From contig NZ_SLXQ01000006.1 of the NCBI RefSeq assembly GCF_004340875.1, positions 62,001 to 126,000 of the forward strand: 64,000 nt of DNA, in the 5' to 3' direction. A model generated the notes under the pieces. It saw only the letters and a list, made by a program, of their open reading frames with translations, did not search any database and was not told the DNA's origin. A program made the translations under genes and the position numbers. Positions within the stretch are counted from its first letter, which is position 1. Every line of letters begins with the position of its first letter. This DNA is from Tamaricihabitans halophyticus (GTDB lineage Bacteria; Actinomycetota; Actinomycetes; Mycobacteriales; Pseudonocardiaceae). Shown one piece after another: positions 26,038 to 34,551 of the stretch.

Positions 26038-26430
26038 TTAGTCGGCGGGTTGGCTGATCGCGATACGGGTGCCCTCGGAATCCTCGAACAGCGCCCACCA
26101 ACCCCACGGCTGCTTACTGAGCGGCGTCGGGAAACTCACCCCATTGGCGGCAAGCTCCTGACAGGTTCGCTCCGGGTCATCGGCGTACATGAAAAAGTTC
26201 GCCGTAGGCAGCTCGGTGGGCACCTGGTCACGGGTATCGGGCTGGCCAGGCGCGCGCTTGCTCAGCACGATCGTCATCCGCTCATCGGGTGAACGCACTT
26301 CCAGCCAGCGGTTGCCCTCGCCGTAGGACGCGTCGGTCGCGACGGAGAAACCCACCTTCTCCGTCCAGAACGCGAGCGCCCGGTCCTGGTCATCCACGGT
26401 CAGTACGACCATATGCACACCACGAATCAT
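26038..26430 (-). CDS. VOC-superfamily (glyoxalase/bleomycin-resistance-like) protein
   Basis: A 130-residue protein with two beta-alpha-beta-beta-beta halves. HMVVLTVDDQDRALAFWTEKVGF is the first metal-site strand, and the second half carries NFFMYADDPERTCQELAANG and ALFEDSEGTRIAI with the C-terminal Glu ligand position. Such proteins range from glyoxalases to dioxygenases; the sequence does not fix the reaction. ATG at 26430; isolated single gene converging on the hypothetical gene. Confidence 0.88.
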   Translation of the reverse strand: MIRGVHMVVLTVDDQDRALAFWTEKVGFSVATDASYGEGNRWLEVRSPDERMTIVLSKRAPGQPDTRDQVPTELPTANFFMYADDPERTCQELAANGVSFPTPLSKQPWGWWALFEDSEGTRIAISQPAD

Positions 26431-26566
26431 GCGGCCGACGCTAGCACCGCCAACCACGGTTAGCCCGCTAAACGCGGTCCGCGACGGGTCGATGTGGGTG
26501 AAAGTTTCAGTTGCGGATTTGCGCCGCCTTACTGTGCGTGTAGGGATAGGCACGGGGAGGTGGCCT

Positions 26567-27418
26567 GTGGTCAGTTCAGCGCAAGGCAGATCAGCGCAAC
26601 CGCCGTTTCGGCGCCGGCAACTGGGGCGCACGCTGCGCCGGCTGCGCGAGCGGGTGGGTATGACGCAGCACGAGGCGGCCACGAGGCTGGAGTTCTCGCT
26701 GTCCAAGGTGAGCCGGATCGAATCCGGACAGCGGCCCGGGCTGCACGAGTTCCGCGCGATGCTGGACATCTACGGGCTGCCGAGCGGCGACTGGGAGCCG
26801 TACCTCGACGAGTACCGGCGGGCCAAGGAGAACGGCTGGTGGCGGGCGTACGGGCTGAGCGATCAGGGCTACGTGAGCATGGAGGACGAGGCATCCAGGG
26901 TGCGCGAGTTCCAGAACGGCTTCATCCCTGGACTGCTACAAACCGAGGCCTACGCCGAGGCAATCTTCGCCGCTTCCGGCATGCTGCGATCGCGCCACAC
27001 GATCGAAAACCAGATCGCGGTTCGGATGCGCCGGCAGGACCGGCTCACCACCCAACCCGCGCTGCGGCTGGACACGATCATCGACGAGACCGTGCTGCGT
27101 CAGCGGGTTCCGCCGCAGGTCATGCGCGCGCAGCTGGCGCTGATCGTGGAGCGATCCAACCTGCCGAACGTCAGGGTGCGGGTGCTGCCCAGGGATATCG
27201 AACCGCATGACGGCCAGTACGGCGCGTTCATCCTGCTGGATTTCCCGGAACCGGCGGATCCGGAGATCGCCTATGTGGAACACGCCTTCGGTTCGGTGCA
27301 TATCGAGGAGGCGGAAGACGTGCGGGCCGCTAGACTGAGGTTCGACCAGCTGGCCGAGCGGGCGCTCGGCGAAACCGATTCGCTGCGCCTGCTCGATCGG
27401 CTGGCCAGCAGAACCTGA
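26567..27418 (+). CDS. XRE-type HTH regulator with DUF5753
   Basis: A 283-residue protein from GTG 26567 (GGGGAGG 6 nt upstream). The N-terminal XRE HTH spans about residues 18-72 (LGRTLRRLRERVGMTQHEAA, SLSKVSRIESGQRPG), then the DUF5753 domain begins at ENGWWRAYGLSD with the typical QNGFIPGLLQTEAYAEAI and VRVLPRDIEPH blocks. These regulators pair with small DUF397 proteins in streptomycetes and Pseudonocardiaceae; here the DUF397 gene is 24 bp downstream. The pairs control development or antibiotic production in known cases (WhiJ-like). Confidence 0.93.
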   Translation: MVSSAQGRSAQPPFRRRQLGRTLRRLRERVGMTQHEAATRLEFSLSKVSRIESGQRPGLHEFRAMLDIYGLPSGDWEPYLDEYRRAKENGWWRAYGLSDQGYVSMEDEASRVREFQNGFIPGLLQTEAYAEAIFAASGMLRSRHTIENQIAVRMRRQDRLTTQPALRLDTIIDETVLRQRVPPQVMRAQLALIVERSNLPNVRVRVLPRDIEPHDGQYGAFILLDFPEPADPEIAYVEHAFGSVHIEEAEDVRAARLRFDQLAERALGETDSLRLLDRLASRT

Positions 27419-27442
27419 CAGAGCGGGAAGGGGCCACCAGCC

Positions 27443-27703
27443 ATGTCCACTATGGACCTCGCCGGGCTCCGGTGGCGGAAGAGCAGCTACAGCAACGGCG
27501 GCAACAACGGTGCCTGCGTCGAAGTGGCCTTCGGCACGGCACACTGGCGGAAGAGCAGCTACAGCAACGGCGGTAGCAATGGCGCCTGCGTCGAAGTCGC
27601 GCTCACCGGTCCGGCCACGGCGGTACGCGATTCGAAGCACGCCACCGGCCCCGTGCTCGTCTTTGGCGCGCACACCTGGCGAAACTTCCTGGCCAGCGTC
27701 TGA
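27443..27703 (+). CDS. DUF397-family protein with duplicated N-terminal half
   Basis: An 86-residue product. Normal DUF397 proteins are about 60 residues: WRKSSYSNG..GACVEVA, then AVRDSK..GP.L.F....W..F. Here the first half (WRKSSYSNGGNNGACVEVA) occurs twice, 24 residues apart, before a single C-terminal half ending HTWRNFLASV. It forms the usual partner of the XRE-DUF5753 gene just upstream and ends 3 bp before the PucR-type gene, so all three may be cotranscribed. Confidence 0.92.
   Translation: MSTMDLAGLRWRKSSYSNGGNNGACVEVAFGTAHWRKSSYSNGGSNGACVEVALTGPATAVRDSKHATGPVLVFGAHTWRNFLASV
27473..27601 (+). repeat. 72-bp-period tandem duplication inside the DUF397 gene
   Basis: The 57-bp cores at 27473-27529 and 27545-27601 match at 51 of 57 positions, most differences being third-base changes. 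The duplication is in frame, so the extra WRKSSYSN unit is translated. Confidence 0.9.
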
Positions 27704-27706
27704 GCC

Positions 27707-29242
27707 ATGATCGATGTGCGCAGCGTGGTGGACCGCGTCGGGACCACGCTGTTGCACGCGAGCTACGTCCCGGACAAGCCACGCGGCGTCAGCGATGTGG
27801 TGATCGCCGAGCCAGACGGCCGCACCCAGATCGGCAGCGGTGACCTGGTGCTCGCGGTGGCCGCGAACACCGCCGCCGATGCCGTCCGACTCACCGAACA
27901 GTGCGGCGCGCAGGAAGCCGCCGCGCTACTGTGCAAACCGCCGCTGGCCAAACGCGTCGGGGTGCAGCGGGCGGCACGCCAGGCCGGTACCGCGCTGATC
28001 GAGGTGCGCGCCGGCACCTCGTGGACTCAGCTGGTGCTGCTGCTGCGCGGCGTGCTGGACGACGCGAGCGACGAGGTGCACGCGCCGGAGGGCGAGCCTG
28101 GCTCGGCCGATCTGTTCCGGATGGCCGACGCGGTGGCTGCCGTGGTGGACGCGCCGGTGACCATCGAGGACGCGAACTCCCGGGTGCTGGCCTACTCCGC
28201 CCGGCAGGACCGCACCGACCCCGCGCGAGTATCCACCGTGATGGGCCGGCGGATCCCGAACGACGTGATGGCGAAATTCCGTTCCCGTGGCGTGTTCCGG
28301 GATCTGTCCAAGGGCAAGCAGACGATCTACGTGCCCGAGCAGCCGGACGGCACGCTGCCCAGGCTGATCGTGCCGATCCGGCTCGGCGGCGAACTACTCG
28401 GCTCGATGTGGGCCGTGGTGCCCGGCCCGGTCGCCGAGGAGCGCGCAGCCGCGTTCGCCGATGCCGGACCAGTGGTCGCGCTCCAACTGCTGCGCAGGCG
28501 CGCGCGGGCGGGCGCGCGGCAGGCGCGGGTTGCCGAGCTACTGCGCGGGCTGTTGCAGGGCACCGGCAGCAGCAAACTGGCCGCCGCCGAGATGGATCTG
28601 GTCGCCGGGCCATACCGGGTGGTGGCCATCGACGCGGTCAACGCCGAAGCGCCGGATGCCGAAGGGGTGCGGCTGGCGCTGGCCGAACGCATCGCGCGCG
28701 GCGTCGGCGCGCCGCTGGTGACCGAAGTGGACGGACTGCTGTACGCGATCGTGCCAGTGGATTCCTGGTCCCGGTTTCGCGAAGGGCTAGCCACCGAACG
28801 TAACCACGGCAGCCTGGTGGCCGGTGCGGGTGAACCCGTCGGGCTCGCCGAGCTGCCGCGCTCGCGCGGGCAGGCCGACGAGACGCTGGGGCTACTGCAT
28901 GCCGGTCTCGTCGCTGGCCCGGTGGCCGATCACGGGCAGGCCTGGCAGGTGCTCACGCTGCATCGGCTCGCGGTGAACGTGGGAAGCGGGCTCACCGAAC
29001 TCGGCCCGCTCGAGTCGCTGCGCGCGCACGATTCGGCGAACGGCACAAACTATGTGGACACGCTCTACGAATGGTTGCGCCACCCAGGTGACCCGCGCGC
29101 GGCCGGCGAAGCACTGTGCATTCATCCGAATACGCTGCGCTATCGAATGCGCAAGGTTCTCGCGATCACCGAGATCGATCTAGATGACCCGGATACCAGA
29201 CTGGCGCTGCTCGCCCAGCTGATCGCGCTGCGCTGGAACTAA
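27707..29242 (+). CDS. PucR-family transcriptional regulator (AdeR-like)
   Basis: A 511-residue protein with an N-terminal PucR-type regulatory region, a GAF-like centre (about 130-270) and a C-terminal PucR HTH (AGEALCIHPNTLRYRMRKVL, about residues 466-485). It starts 3 bp after the DUF397 gene. The next gene on the same strand, 185 bp away, is alanine dehydrogenase, the arrangement seen for Bacillus AdeR, a PucR-family activator of ald. A 19-bp palindrome in the gap is a likely binding site. Function as an alanine-responsive activator is an inference from context. Confidence 0.88.
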   Translation: MIDVRSVVDRVGTTLLHASYVPDKPRGVSDVVIAEPDGRTQIGSGDLVLAVAANTAADAVRLTEQCGAQEAAALLCKPPLAKRVGVQRAARQAGTALIEVRAGTSWTQLVLLLRGVLDDASDEVHAPEGEPGSADLFRMADAVAAVVDAPVTIEDANSRVLAYSARQDRTDPARVSTVMGRRIPNDVMAKFRSRGVFRDLSKGKQTIYVPEQPDGTLPRLIVPIRLGGELLGSMWAVVPGPVAEERAAAFADAGPVVALQLLRRRARAGARQARVAELLRGLLQGTGSSKLAAAEMDLVAGPYRVVAIDAVNAEAPDAEGVRLALAERIARGVGAPLVTEVDGLLYAIVPVDSWSRFREGLATERNHGSLVAGAGEPVGLAELPRSRGQADETLGLLHAGLVAGPVADHGQAWQVLTLHRLAVNVGSGLTELGPLESLRAHDSANGTNYVDTLYEWLRHPGDPRAAGEALCIHPNTLRYRMRKVLAITEIDLDDPDTRLALLAQLIALRWN

Positions 29243-29286
29243 CTCCGTCACGCGAATGGGTAAGGCCCTGCCGGTGAGCGAGCTGC

Positions 29287-29305
29287 GTTGTGCTTGCAGC
29301 ACAAC
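29287..29305. promoter_or_regulatory. Palindrome GTTGTGC-N5-GCACAAC upstream of ald
   Basis: Perfect 7-bp arms with a 5-bp centre (TTGCA), 123 bp upstream of the ald ATG and 44 bp after the PucR-type gene. It is a good candidate activator site for the PucR-family protein. Confidence 0.62.
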
Positions 29306-29427
29306 AGCCTGCCGAAGCACTCGTTTTGATGGAACGATGACAGCGGGTGTGTGCTATCCCATTCTTGGGGTTAATCGCACCCGCGCGCCGCGGTGTACTC
29401 CGCGTGCCCCCACCGGAAGGCAGCATC

Positions 29428-30543
29428 ATGAAGATCGCCGTTCCTGCCGAAGTCAAGCAGCACGAATACCGGGTCGCGCTGACGCCGGCCGGGGCACATG
29501 AACTCACCGCGCGGGGTCACGACGTTTTCGTCCAGGCGGGCGCGGGGCTGGGCTCGGCGATCCCCGATGAGGAATACCTCGCGGCCGGCGCGAAGATGCT
29601 CGCCACCGCCGAGGACGTCTGGGCCGAAGGCGAGATGGTGCTCAAGGTCAAGGAGCCGATCGCCGCGGAGTACCCGAATCTGCGTGCCGATCAGGTGCTG
29701 TTCACCTATCTGCACCTGGCGGCCGACGAGGCGCTGACCCGCCGGCTGCTGGACGCGGGCACCACCGCGGTGGCCTACGAGACCGTGCAGCTGCCGGACG
29801 GCAAGCTTCCGCTGCTCGCACCGATGTCCGAGGTCGCGGGGCGGTTGGCGCCGCAGGTTGGGGCGTTCGCGTTGCTGCGGCCCTCGGGTGGCCGGGGGTT
29901 GTTGCCCGCTGGTGTGCCGGGGGTTTCGCCAGCGCGTGTGGTGGTGATCGGCGGGGGTGTCGCCGGGGTGAACGCGGCGCGTATCGCGCTCGGGCTGGGC
30001 TCGGACGTGGTGGTGCTGGACACCAACATCGAGCGGCTGCGCCAGATCGACTCGGAGTTCGGTGGGCGGGTTCGGACGCTCGCGTCGAACAAGCTCAACC
30101 TCGAGCAGGCGGTGCTTGACGCGGACATGGTGATCGGCGCGGTGCTGGTGGCAGGGGCGCGGGCGCCGAAGCTGGTCAGCAACGAGCTGGTGGAGCGGAT
30201 GAAGCCGGGCAGCGTGCTGGTGGATATCTCCATCGACCAGGGCGGCTGCTTCGCCGATTCGCGGCCGACCACGCACGATGAGCCGACCTACCGGGTGCAC
30301 GACTCGGTGTTCTACTGCGTGGCGAACATGCCCGGCGCGGTGCCGAGCACTTCGACGTACGCGCTGACCAACGTGACACTGCCGTACGCCGTCGCGCTGG
30401 CGGACGCGGGCTGGCAGGCCGCGCTACGCGCGGACCAGCCGCTCTCGCTCGGGCTGAACACGCACGCGGGCGCGCTGACCAACGAGCCGGTGGCGCAGGC
30501 GCACGGACTCCCGCACACCGAGCTGTCCAGCGTCCTCGGCTGA
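29428..30543 (+). CDS. ald: Alanine dehydrogenase
   Basis: A 371-residue L-alanine dehydrogenase catalysing reversible NAD-dependent deamination of alanine to pyruvate. Pyruvate-binding Arg15 (EYRVALTP) and Lys75 (KVKEP) and the catalytic His96 (TYLHLAAD) are all at the family positions; the Rossmann loop is VIGGGVAGVNAA near residue 173, and SIDQGGC contains the active-site Asp. ATG at 29428 with GGAAGG upstream. Expression is probably driven by the upstream PucR-type protein. Confidence 0.96.
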   Translation: MKIAVPAEVKQHEYRVALTPAGAHELTARGHDVFVQAGAGLGSAIPDEEYLAAGAKMLATAEDVWAEGEMVLKVKEPIAAEYPNLRADQVLFTYLHLAADEALTRRLLDAGTTAVAYETVQLPDGKLPLLAPMSEVAGRLAPQVGAFALLRPSGGRGLLPAGVPGVSPARVVVIGGGVAGVNAARIALGLGSDVVVLDTNIERLRQIDSEFGGRVRTLASNKLNLEQAVLDADMVIGAVLVAGARAPKLVSNELVERMKPGSVLVDISIDQGGCFADSRPTTHDEPTYRVHDSVFYCVANMPGAVPSTSTYALTNVTLPYAVALADAGWQAALRADQPLSLGLNTHAGALTNEPVAQAHGLPHTELSSVLG

Positions 30544-30554
30544 CCGCTCCCCGA

Positions 30555-30614
30555 CCCGCGTTTCTGAGGAATCTTGCGGTGACTGCGCGTGATCGCGTTC
30601 TTTAAGGTTAGCGG
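30555..30614. repeat. 26-bp 3'-end repeat plus partial second unit
   Basis: The full unit is at 30555-30580 (CCCGCGTTTCTGAGG then AATCTTGCGGT). A partial unit, ATCGCGTTCTTTAAGGTTAGC (30592 onward), equals the far end of the composite form. It fills the 73-bp gap between convergent ald and molybdoprotein stops. Confidence 0.8.
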
Positions 30615-30616
30615 GT

Positions 30617-32833
30617 TTAGAGGAGCTTTTCCGGGGTGATCGGCAGCTCGCGCACCCGTTTGCCGGTGGCGTGGAAGACCGCGTTCGCGATCGCCGGCGC
30701 GATCCCGATCGAACAGATCTCGCCGAGCCCCTTCGCGCCAACCGGATGCGCCTCCGGCTCGTGCTCGCCAACGAACAGTGCGCGCACATCGCCGATATCC
30801 GCGTGCACCGGCACGTGGTAATCGGTGAGCGCGGGCGTGATCAGCCGACCGGAAACGGGATCCGGCACCAGCTGCTCCATCAGCGCACCACCCATCGCGA
30901 AGATCATCCCGCCGCGCGCCTGGTTCGTCGCCGTCTTCTCGTTGAGCACCCGTCCACAGTCGAACACCCCGACATGCCTGGCCACCCGCACCCTGGACAG
31001 CTGCCGATCGATCCGCACTTCGACGAAATGCGCGCCGAACGTCGCCCGCTCGACCGCGCTCTCCTCCTCTGGCTGATACTCACCTACCCGGCGCAGCGCG
31101 CCAATGCCGTGCCGGTCAAGCAAATCCACATAGGTCTCCCCGCGGCTCGGATCCGCCCGTAGGAGCAACCGTCCATCCCGCACGTCCACCGCATCCTCTT
31201 CGGCACCGTGCAACGGCGATTGCGTGTCCCGGATCGCCAGCCGGATCGCCGCCACGCGCACCCGCCGCGCGCCGAGGTGCACCGCGCTGCCCGTGCTCCC
31301 CGACGTCATCGAGCCAAAGGTCGGCGCGCCCTGCGGAAGGTCGGTGTCACCGGCCTTAATGGACACCCGATCCGGCGACACCCCCAGTCCGGATGCGGCG
31401 ACCTGCACCATGGTGGTCAATGTGCCACCGCCGATTTCCTGCGTACCGGTACGGACTTCGGCGGTGCCGTCCGAGGAGATCTCCACCCGCGCGGCCGCCG
31501 GCGCGGAATGTTCGGCCCTGATCCCGGAAGCCATGCCATAGCCAACAAGGTCGTTTCCGTCCCGCAGCGTTCCCGGCTCGGCCTCGCCCCACGACCACCC
31601 GAACTCCGCCGCGCCGACCTCATAACACCGCAGCAATCGCTTGCCACTGAAGGGTTTCCCGCTCTGCGGATGCCGCTCGGCGTAGTTCTTGCGGCGCAAC
31701 TCGAGTGGGTCCATACCGAGCTCGTAGGCCAACTCATCCATCGCGCATTCCACCGCGAACTGGCCGGGCGTGTCTCCCGGCGTCCGCATCGCGCCCGACG
31801 TACCGATGTTGACCTTGGCCACCTGCGCCCGCGCCGCGAGGTTCGGTACCGCGTACAGCGCCGGGGTGGACTGAATCGCCGGTTCGTTCCGGTCATCGGT
31901 TGGCGAGGTCGCGTTAACGGTGTCATGGGTGATCGCGGTGAGTGTGCCGTCGCGCCGCGCGCCGAGCCTTACCCGCTGGATCATCGCCGGCATATGCCCG
32001 GTGCCGGTGAACACCTCCTTTCGGTTGAGGGTCAACCGCACCGGCCGGCGCACCACGCGCGCGGCCAAGGCAGCCAACAAGGTATGTCCCCAGGTATACG
32101 ACTTGTTCCCGAATCCGCCACCGATCAGCGAGGAGATCAACCGGACACTCTCGACTGGCAAGCCGAACGCGGTGGCCACCGCTTCCCGGTGCGCGAACAC
32201 GCCCTGGCTCGAATCGTGCAGCGTGAGCTGGTCGCCATCCCAGGAAGCCAGCGTGGAGGAGGGTTCCATCGGCGCATGCGAGATGGTCGCGGTGCGATAT
32301 TCCCGGTCCACCCGTACCGGCGCGGACCGCAAGGCCGCGACCGCATCGCCCCTGCGGTGCTCGGTCGGAAACCGATCCGGGTAAGGGCCGGTCGGTGGAT
32401 AGGCATCCGCTCTCGCCGCGTCCAAATTGGGCACCGGCTGGCCCAGCTGGTAATCAACGAGCACCAGGCTCGCCGCGTATTCGGCCTGGTGCAAGGTATC
32501 CGCGATGACCAGCGCCAGGCATTGGTTGCCGAAGTGGATGCGGTCGTCGGAAAGCGGCAACCGGCTCTCCGCGTAGTACGGGATCGCTGGCTGTCCCCGC
32601 CACCTCGGCACGTTCTGGTGCGTGAGTACGGCCAGTACGCCGGTAGCCCGCTCAGCCTCGCGCGTATCGATACGCCGCACCCGGCCAGCCGAGATCTGAC
32701 TGGGCACCTGCACCGCGTGCGCGGCCCCCTGAGCCGGCACGTCGGCCGTGTACACCGCACGACCGGTGACCTTCGCCAACGCCTCCACCCGGTTGATGTT
32801 CGCGCCAATGGGTTCCACCCAGCTCCGCGTCAT
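30617..32833 (-). CDS. Aldehyde oxidoreductase molybdenum-binding subunit (PaoC/YagR-like)
   Basis: A 738-residue large subunit of the xanthine-dehydrogenase family. It carries the molybdopterin motifs SSLIGGGFGNKSYTW, MRTPGDTPGQFAVECAMDELA and, near the C-terminus, VGAKGLGE with the catalytic glutamate. It has no Fe-S or FAD domain; those are separate upstream genes (2-3 bp gaps), matching the heterotrimer PaoABC. The complex oxidises aldehydes to acids with the molybdenum cytosine dinucleotide cofactor. No maturation gene (xdhC/paoD-like) is seen nearby. Confidence 0.94.
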   Translation of the reverse strand: MTRSWVEPIGANINRVEALAKVTGRAVYTADVPAQGAAHAVQVPSQISAGRVRRIDTREAERATGVLAVLTHQNVPRWRGQPAIPYYAESRLPLSDDRIHFGNQCLALVIADTLHQAEYAASLVLVDYQLGQPVPNLDAARADAYPPTGPYPDRFPTEHRRGDAVAALRSAPVRVDREYRTATISHAPMEPSSTLASWDGDQLTLHDSSQGVFAHREAVATAFGLPVESVRLISSLIGGGFGNKSYTWGHTLLAALAARVVRRPVRLTLNRKEVFTGTGHMPAMIQRVRLGARRDGTLTAITHDTVNATSPTDDRNEPAIQSTPALYAVPNLAARAQVAKVNIGTSGAMRTPGDTPGQFAVECAMDELAYELGMDPLELRRKNYAERHPQSGKPFSGKRLLRCYEVGAAEFGWSWGEAEPGTLRDGNDLVGYGMASGIRAEHSAPAAARVEISSDGTAEVRTGTQEIGGGTLTTMVQVAASGLGVSPDRVSIKAGDTDLPQGAPTFGSMTSGSTGSAVHLGARRVRVAAIRLAIRDTQSPLHGAEEDAVDVRDGRLLLRADPSRGETYVDLLDRHGIGALRRVGEYQPEEESAVERATFGAHFVEVRIDRQLSRVRVARHVGVFDCGRVLNEKTATNQARGGMIFAMGGALMEQLVPDPVSGRLITPALTDYHVPVHADIGDVRALFVGEHEPEAHPVGAKGLGEICSIGIAPAIANAVFHATGKRVRELPITPEKLL

Positions 32834-32835
32834 CG

Positions 32836-33807
32836 CTACTCCAGCTCACTCAAGGCACGCCGAACGACCCTGCGCACCAGTTCGACCTTGTACTCGTTGT
32901 CTTTTCGCGGCGTAGCACCACGAACCGCCGCCGCGCTGGCCGCCGCGATCGAGTCCTCGTCCAGCCGGTTGCCGACCAGCGCGCGTTCGGCATGCTCGGC
33001 ACGCCACGGTTTGGGCGCCACGCCGCCGAGTGCGATCCGCGCGCCGAGCACCACGGTGCCGGCACGTTCGATCACCACGGCCGCGGAAGCCAGCGCGAAG
33101 GCGAACGAGGCGCGATCCCGGAACTTCACGTAGTTCGAGACCCGGCCACGCCCGGCGGCGGGCAGCTCGATGCCGGTCACCAACTCGCCGTCGCGTAACG
33201 CACTGACCCGATGCGGCGTATCGCCGGGTAGCGGATGAAACTCCCGAATCGGGATCCGCCGCGCGCCAGCAGGTCCGTGCACGAGCACCTCGGCCTCGAG
33301 CGCGCTGAGCGCGACCGCGAGATCGGAGGGGTGCACGGCGTTGCAGGTATCGGATACGCCGAAGATGGCCTGCTTCGCGCTGTCGCCCCGCAGCGCGGCG
33401 CAGCCGGTGCCCGGGTCCCGCCGGTTGCATGCGAACTCCGGCAGCCGGTAGTAGGCACATCGGGTCTGCTGCAGGATATTGCCGCCGAACGTGGCCATAT
33501 TCCGGATCTGTGGGGAAGCTCCGGCCCGCAACGCGGCGACCACCAGGGGGTACTCGGCGGCGAGTCGTCGGTCGTCGACCGCGTTCGGGCACAATGCGCC
33601 GATCCGCACCCCGCCGTCGGGCTGCCATTCGATCTCGGTCAGCCCAAGGTCGCGGAGGTCGAGCACCCTGGAAGGTTGCTGGATGCCGTCGCGCATCAAG
33701 GTGACCAGATCAGTGCCGCCGGCAATCACCCGCGCGCCCTCGTCCTCGGCAAGGATGCGAACGGCCTCGGCGAGATCACCCGGGCGGTCCAGTTGGAATG
33801 TCCGCAT
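32836..33807 (-). CDS. Aldehyde oxidoreductase FAD-binding subunit (PaoB/YagS-like)
   Basis: A 323-residue FAD subunit with AGGTDLVTLMRDG (FAD pyrophosphate loop) and NMATFGGNI. The inserted cysteine loop QQTRCAYYRLPEFACNR, then DPGTGCAAL, is typical of PaoB and related proteins that hold an extra 4Fe-4S cluster, absent from xanthine dehydrogenase. Electrons pass from the molybdenum subunit through Fe-S clusters to FAD. ATG at 33807; 3 bp from the Fe-S subunit gene upstream. Confidence 0.93.
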   Translation of the reverse strand: MRTFQLDRPGDLAEAVRILAEDEGARVIAGGTDLVTLMRDGIQQPSRVLDLRDLGLTEIEWQPDGGVRIGALCPNAVDDRRLAAEYPLVVAALRAGASPQIRNMATFGGNILQQTRCAYYRLPEFACNRRDPGTGCAALRGDSAKQAIFGVSDTCNAVHPSDLAVALSALEAEVLVHGPAGARRIPIREFHPLPGDTPHRVSALRDGELVTGIELPAAGRGRVSNYVKFRDRASFAFALASAAVVIERAGTVVLGARIALGGVAPKPWRAEHAERALVGNRLDEDSIAAASAAAVRGATPRKDNEYKVELVRRVVRRALSELE

Positions 33808-33810
33808 CGG

Positions 33811-34473
33811 TCAGCCCTCCCCGCGCGCGTCGCGGATTGCCGCGGTGATGTTCGGATAGGCGGCACAGCGGCAGAGGTTGCCGCTCATCAACTCGGGAAT
33901 CTCGGCGTCCGGCACATCCGGTCGCTCGTTCAGCAGGCCAACCGCGGAGACGATCTGCCCAGAGGTGCAGAACCCGCACTGGAAACCGTCGCGCTCGATG
34001 AAAGCCTGCTGCACCGGATGCAGCCGGTTGCCCTCGGCCAGCCCTTCGATCGTGGTGATCTCGCGCTGCTCATAGCGCGCGGCGAGGGTCAGGCAGGCCA
34101 GCGTTCTGTCCCCGTCCACCAGGATGGTGCAGGCACCACACGCTCCCTGGTTACAGCCCTTCTTGGTGCCGGTAAGCCCGATGCGCTCGCGGAGCACGTC
34201 CAGCAGGCTCGCCCTGGTGTCCACATCCGTGGTGCGGGCCTGCCCGTTCACGGTGAGGGTGATCTTTCGGGTGTCCGGCGGCGGCGCGGCCGCGGCGGCG
34301 AGCTCGGTCGACTGACTGGCTACGGCCGTGCCACTACCGCCGAGCATCGTGGCGCCGGCCAGCCCTGCACCCGCGGAAAGCCCGCCGACCAGGAACGTCC
34401 GCCGGCTCGCCCCGATCTGCTCGCGCTGTTCCGAGACCGGTTGCCTTCCCTCGAACTTCCTTCTTGAACGCAC
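33811..34473 (-). CDS. Aldehyde oxidoreductase 2Fe-2S subunit with Tat signal (PaoA/YagT-like)
   Basis: A 220-residue small subunit. The N-terminus has a twin-arginine signal (SRRTFLVGGLSAGAGLAGA, Arg pair at 24-25), so the folded trimer should be exported across the membrane. The first cluster site is GCNQGACGACTILVDG and the second CGFCTSGQ...GNLCRCAAYPNI, binding two 2Fe-2S clusters. GTG start at 34473. First gene of the three-gene operon, divergent from a MarR gene across a clear palindrome. Confidence 0.94.
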   Translation of the reverse strand: MRSRRKFEGRQPVSEQREQIGASRRTFLVGGLSAGAGLAGATMLGGSGTAVASQSTELAAAAAPPPDTRKITLTVNGQARTTDVDTRASLLDVLRERIGLTGTKKGCNQGACGACTILVDGDRTLACLTLAARYEQREITTIEGLAEGNRLHPVQQAFIERDGFQCGFCTSGQIVSAVGLLNERPDVPDAEIPELMSGNLCRCAAYPNITAAIRDARGEG

Positions 34474-34501
34474 TCGTCCACCTCACTGCTCACTGTTGAA
34501 G

Positions 34502-34528
34502 GACAGAGTTCTGTCAAACATCAGTGTT
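34502..34528. promoter_or_regulatory. MarR operator region between paoA-like and marR genes
   Basis: GACAGAGTTCTGTC (34502-34515, 6-bp arms, 2-bp centre) is followed by AACATCAGTGTT (34517-34528). Both lie in the 78-bp divergent promoter region, suiting repression of the aldehyde oxidoreductase operon and autoregulation. Confidence 0.65.
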
Positions 34529-34551
34529 CAGAGTCAAGGTAAAATTCTGGT

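Noticed and set aside
31208-33133. 641-codon plus-strand open frame opposite the molybdenum subunit gene
   Set aside because: Rich in Arg/Gly/His with no domain features; the complement encodes a full aldehyde oxidoreductase subunit.
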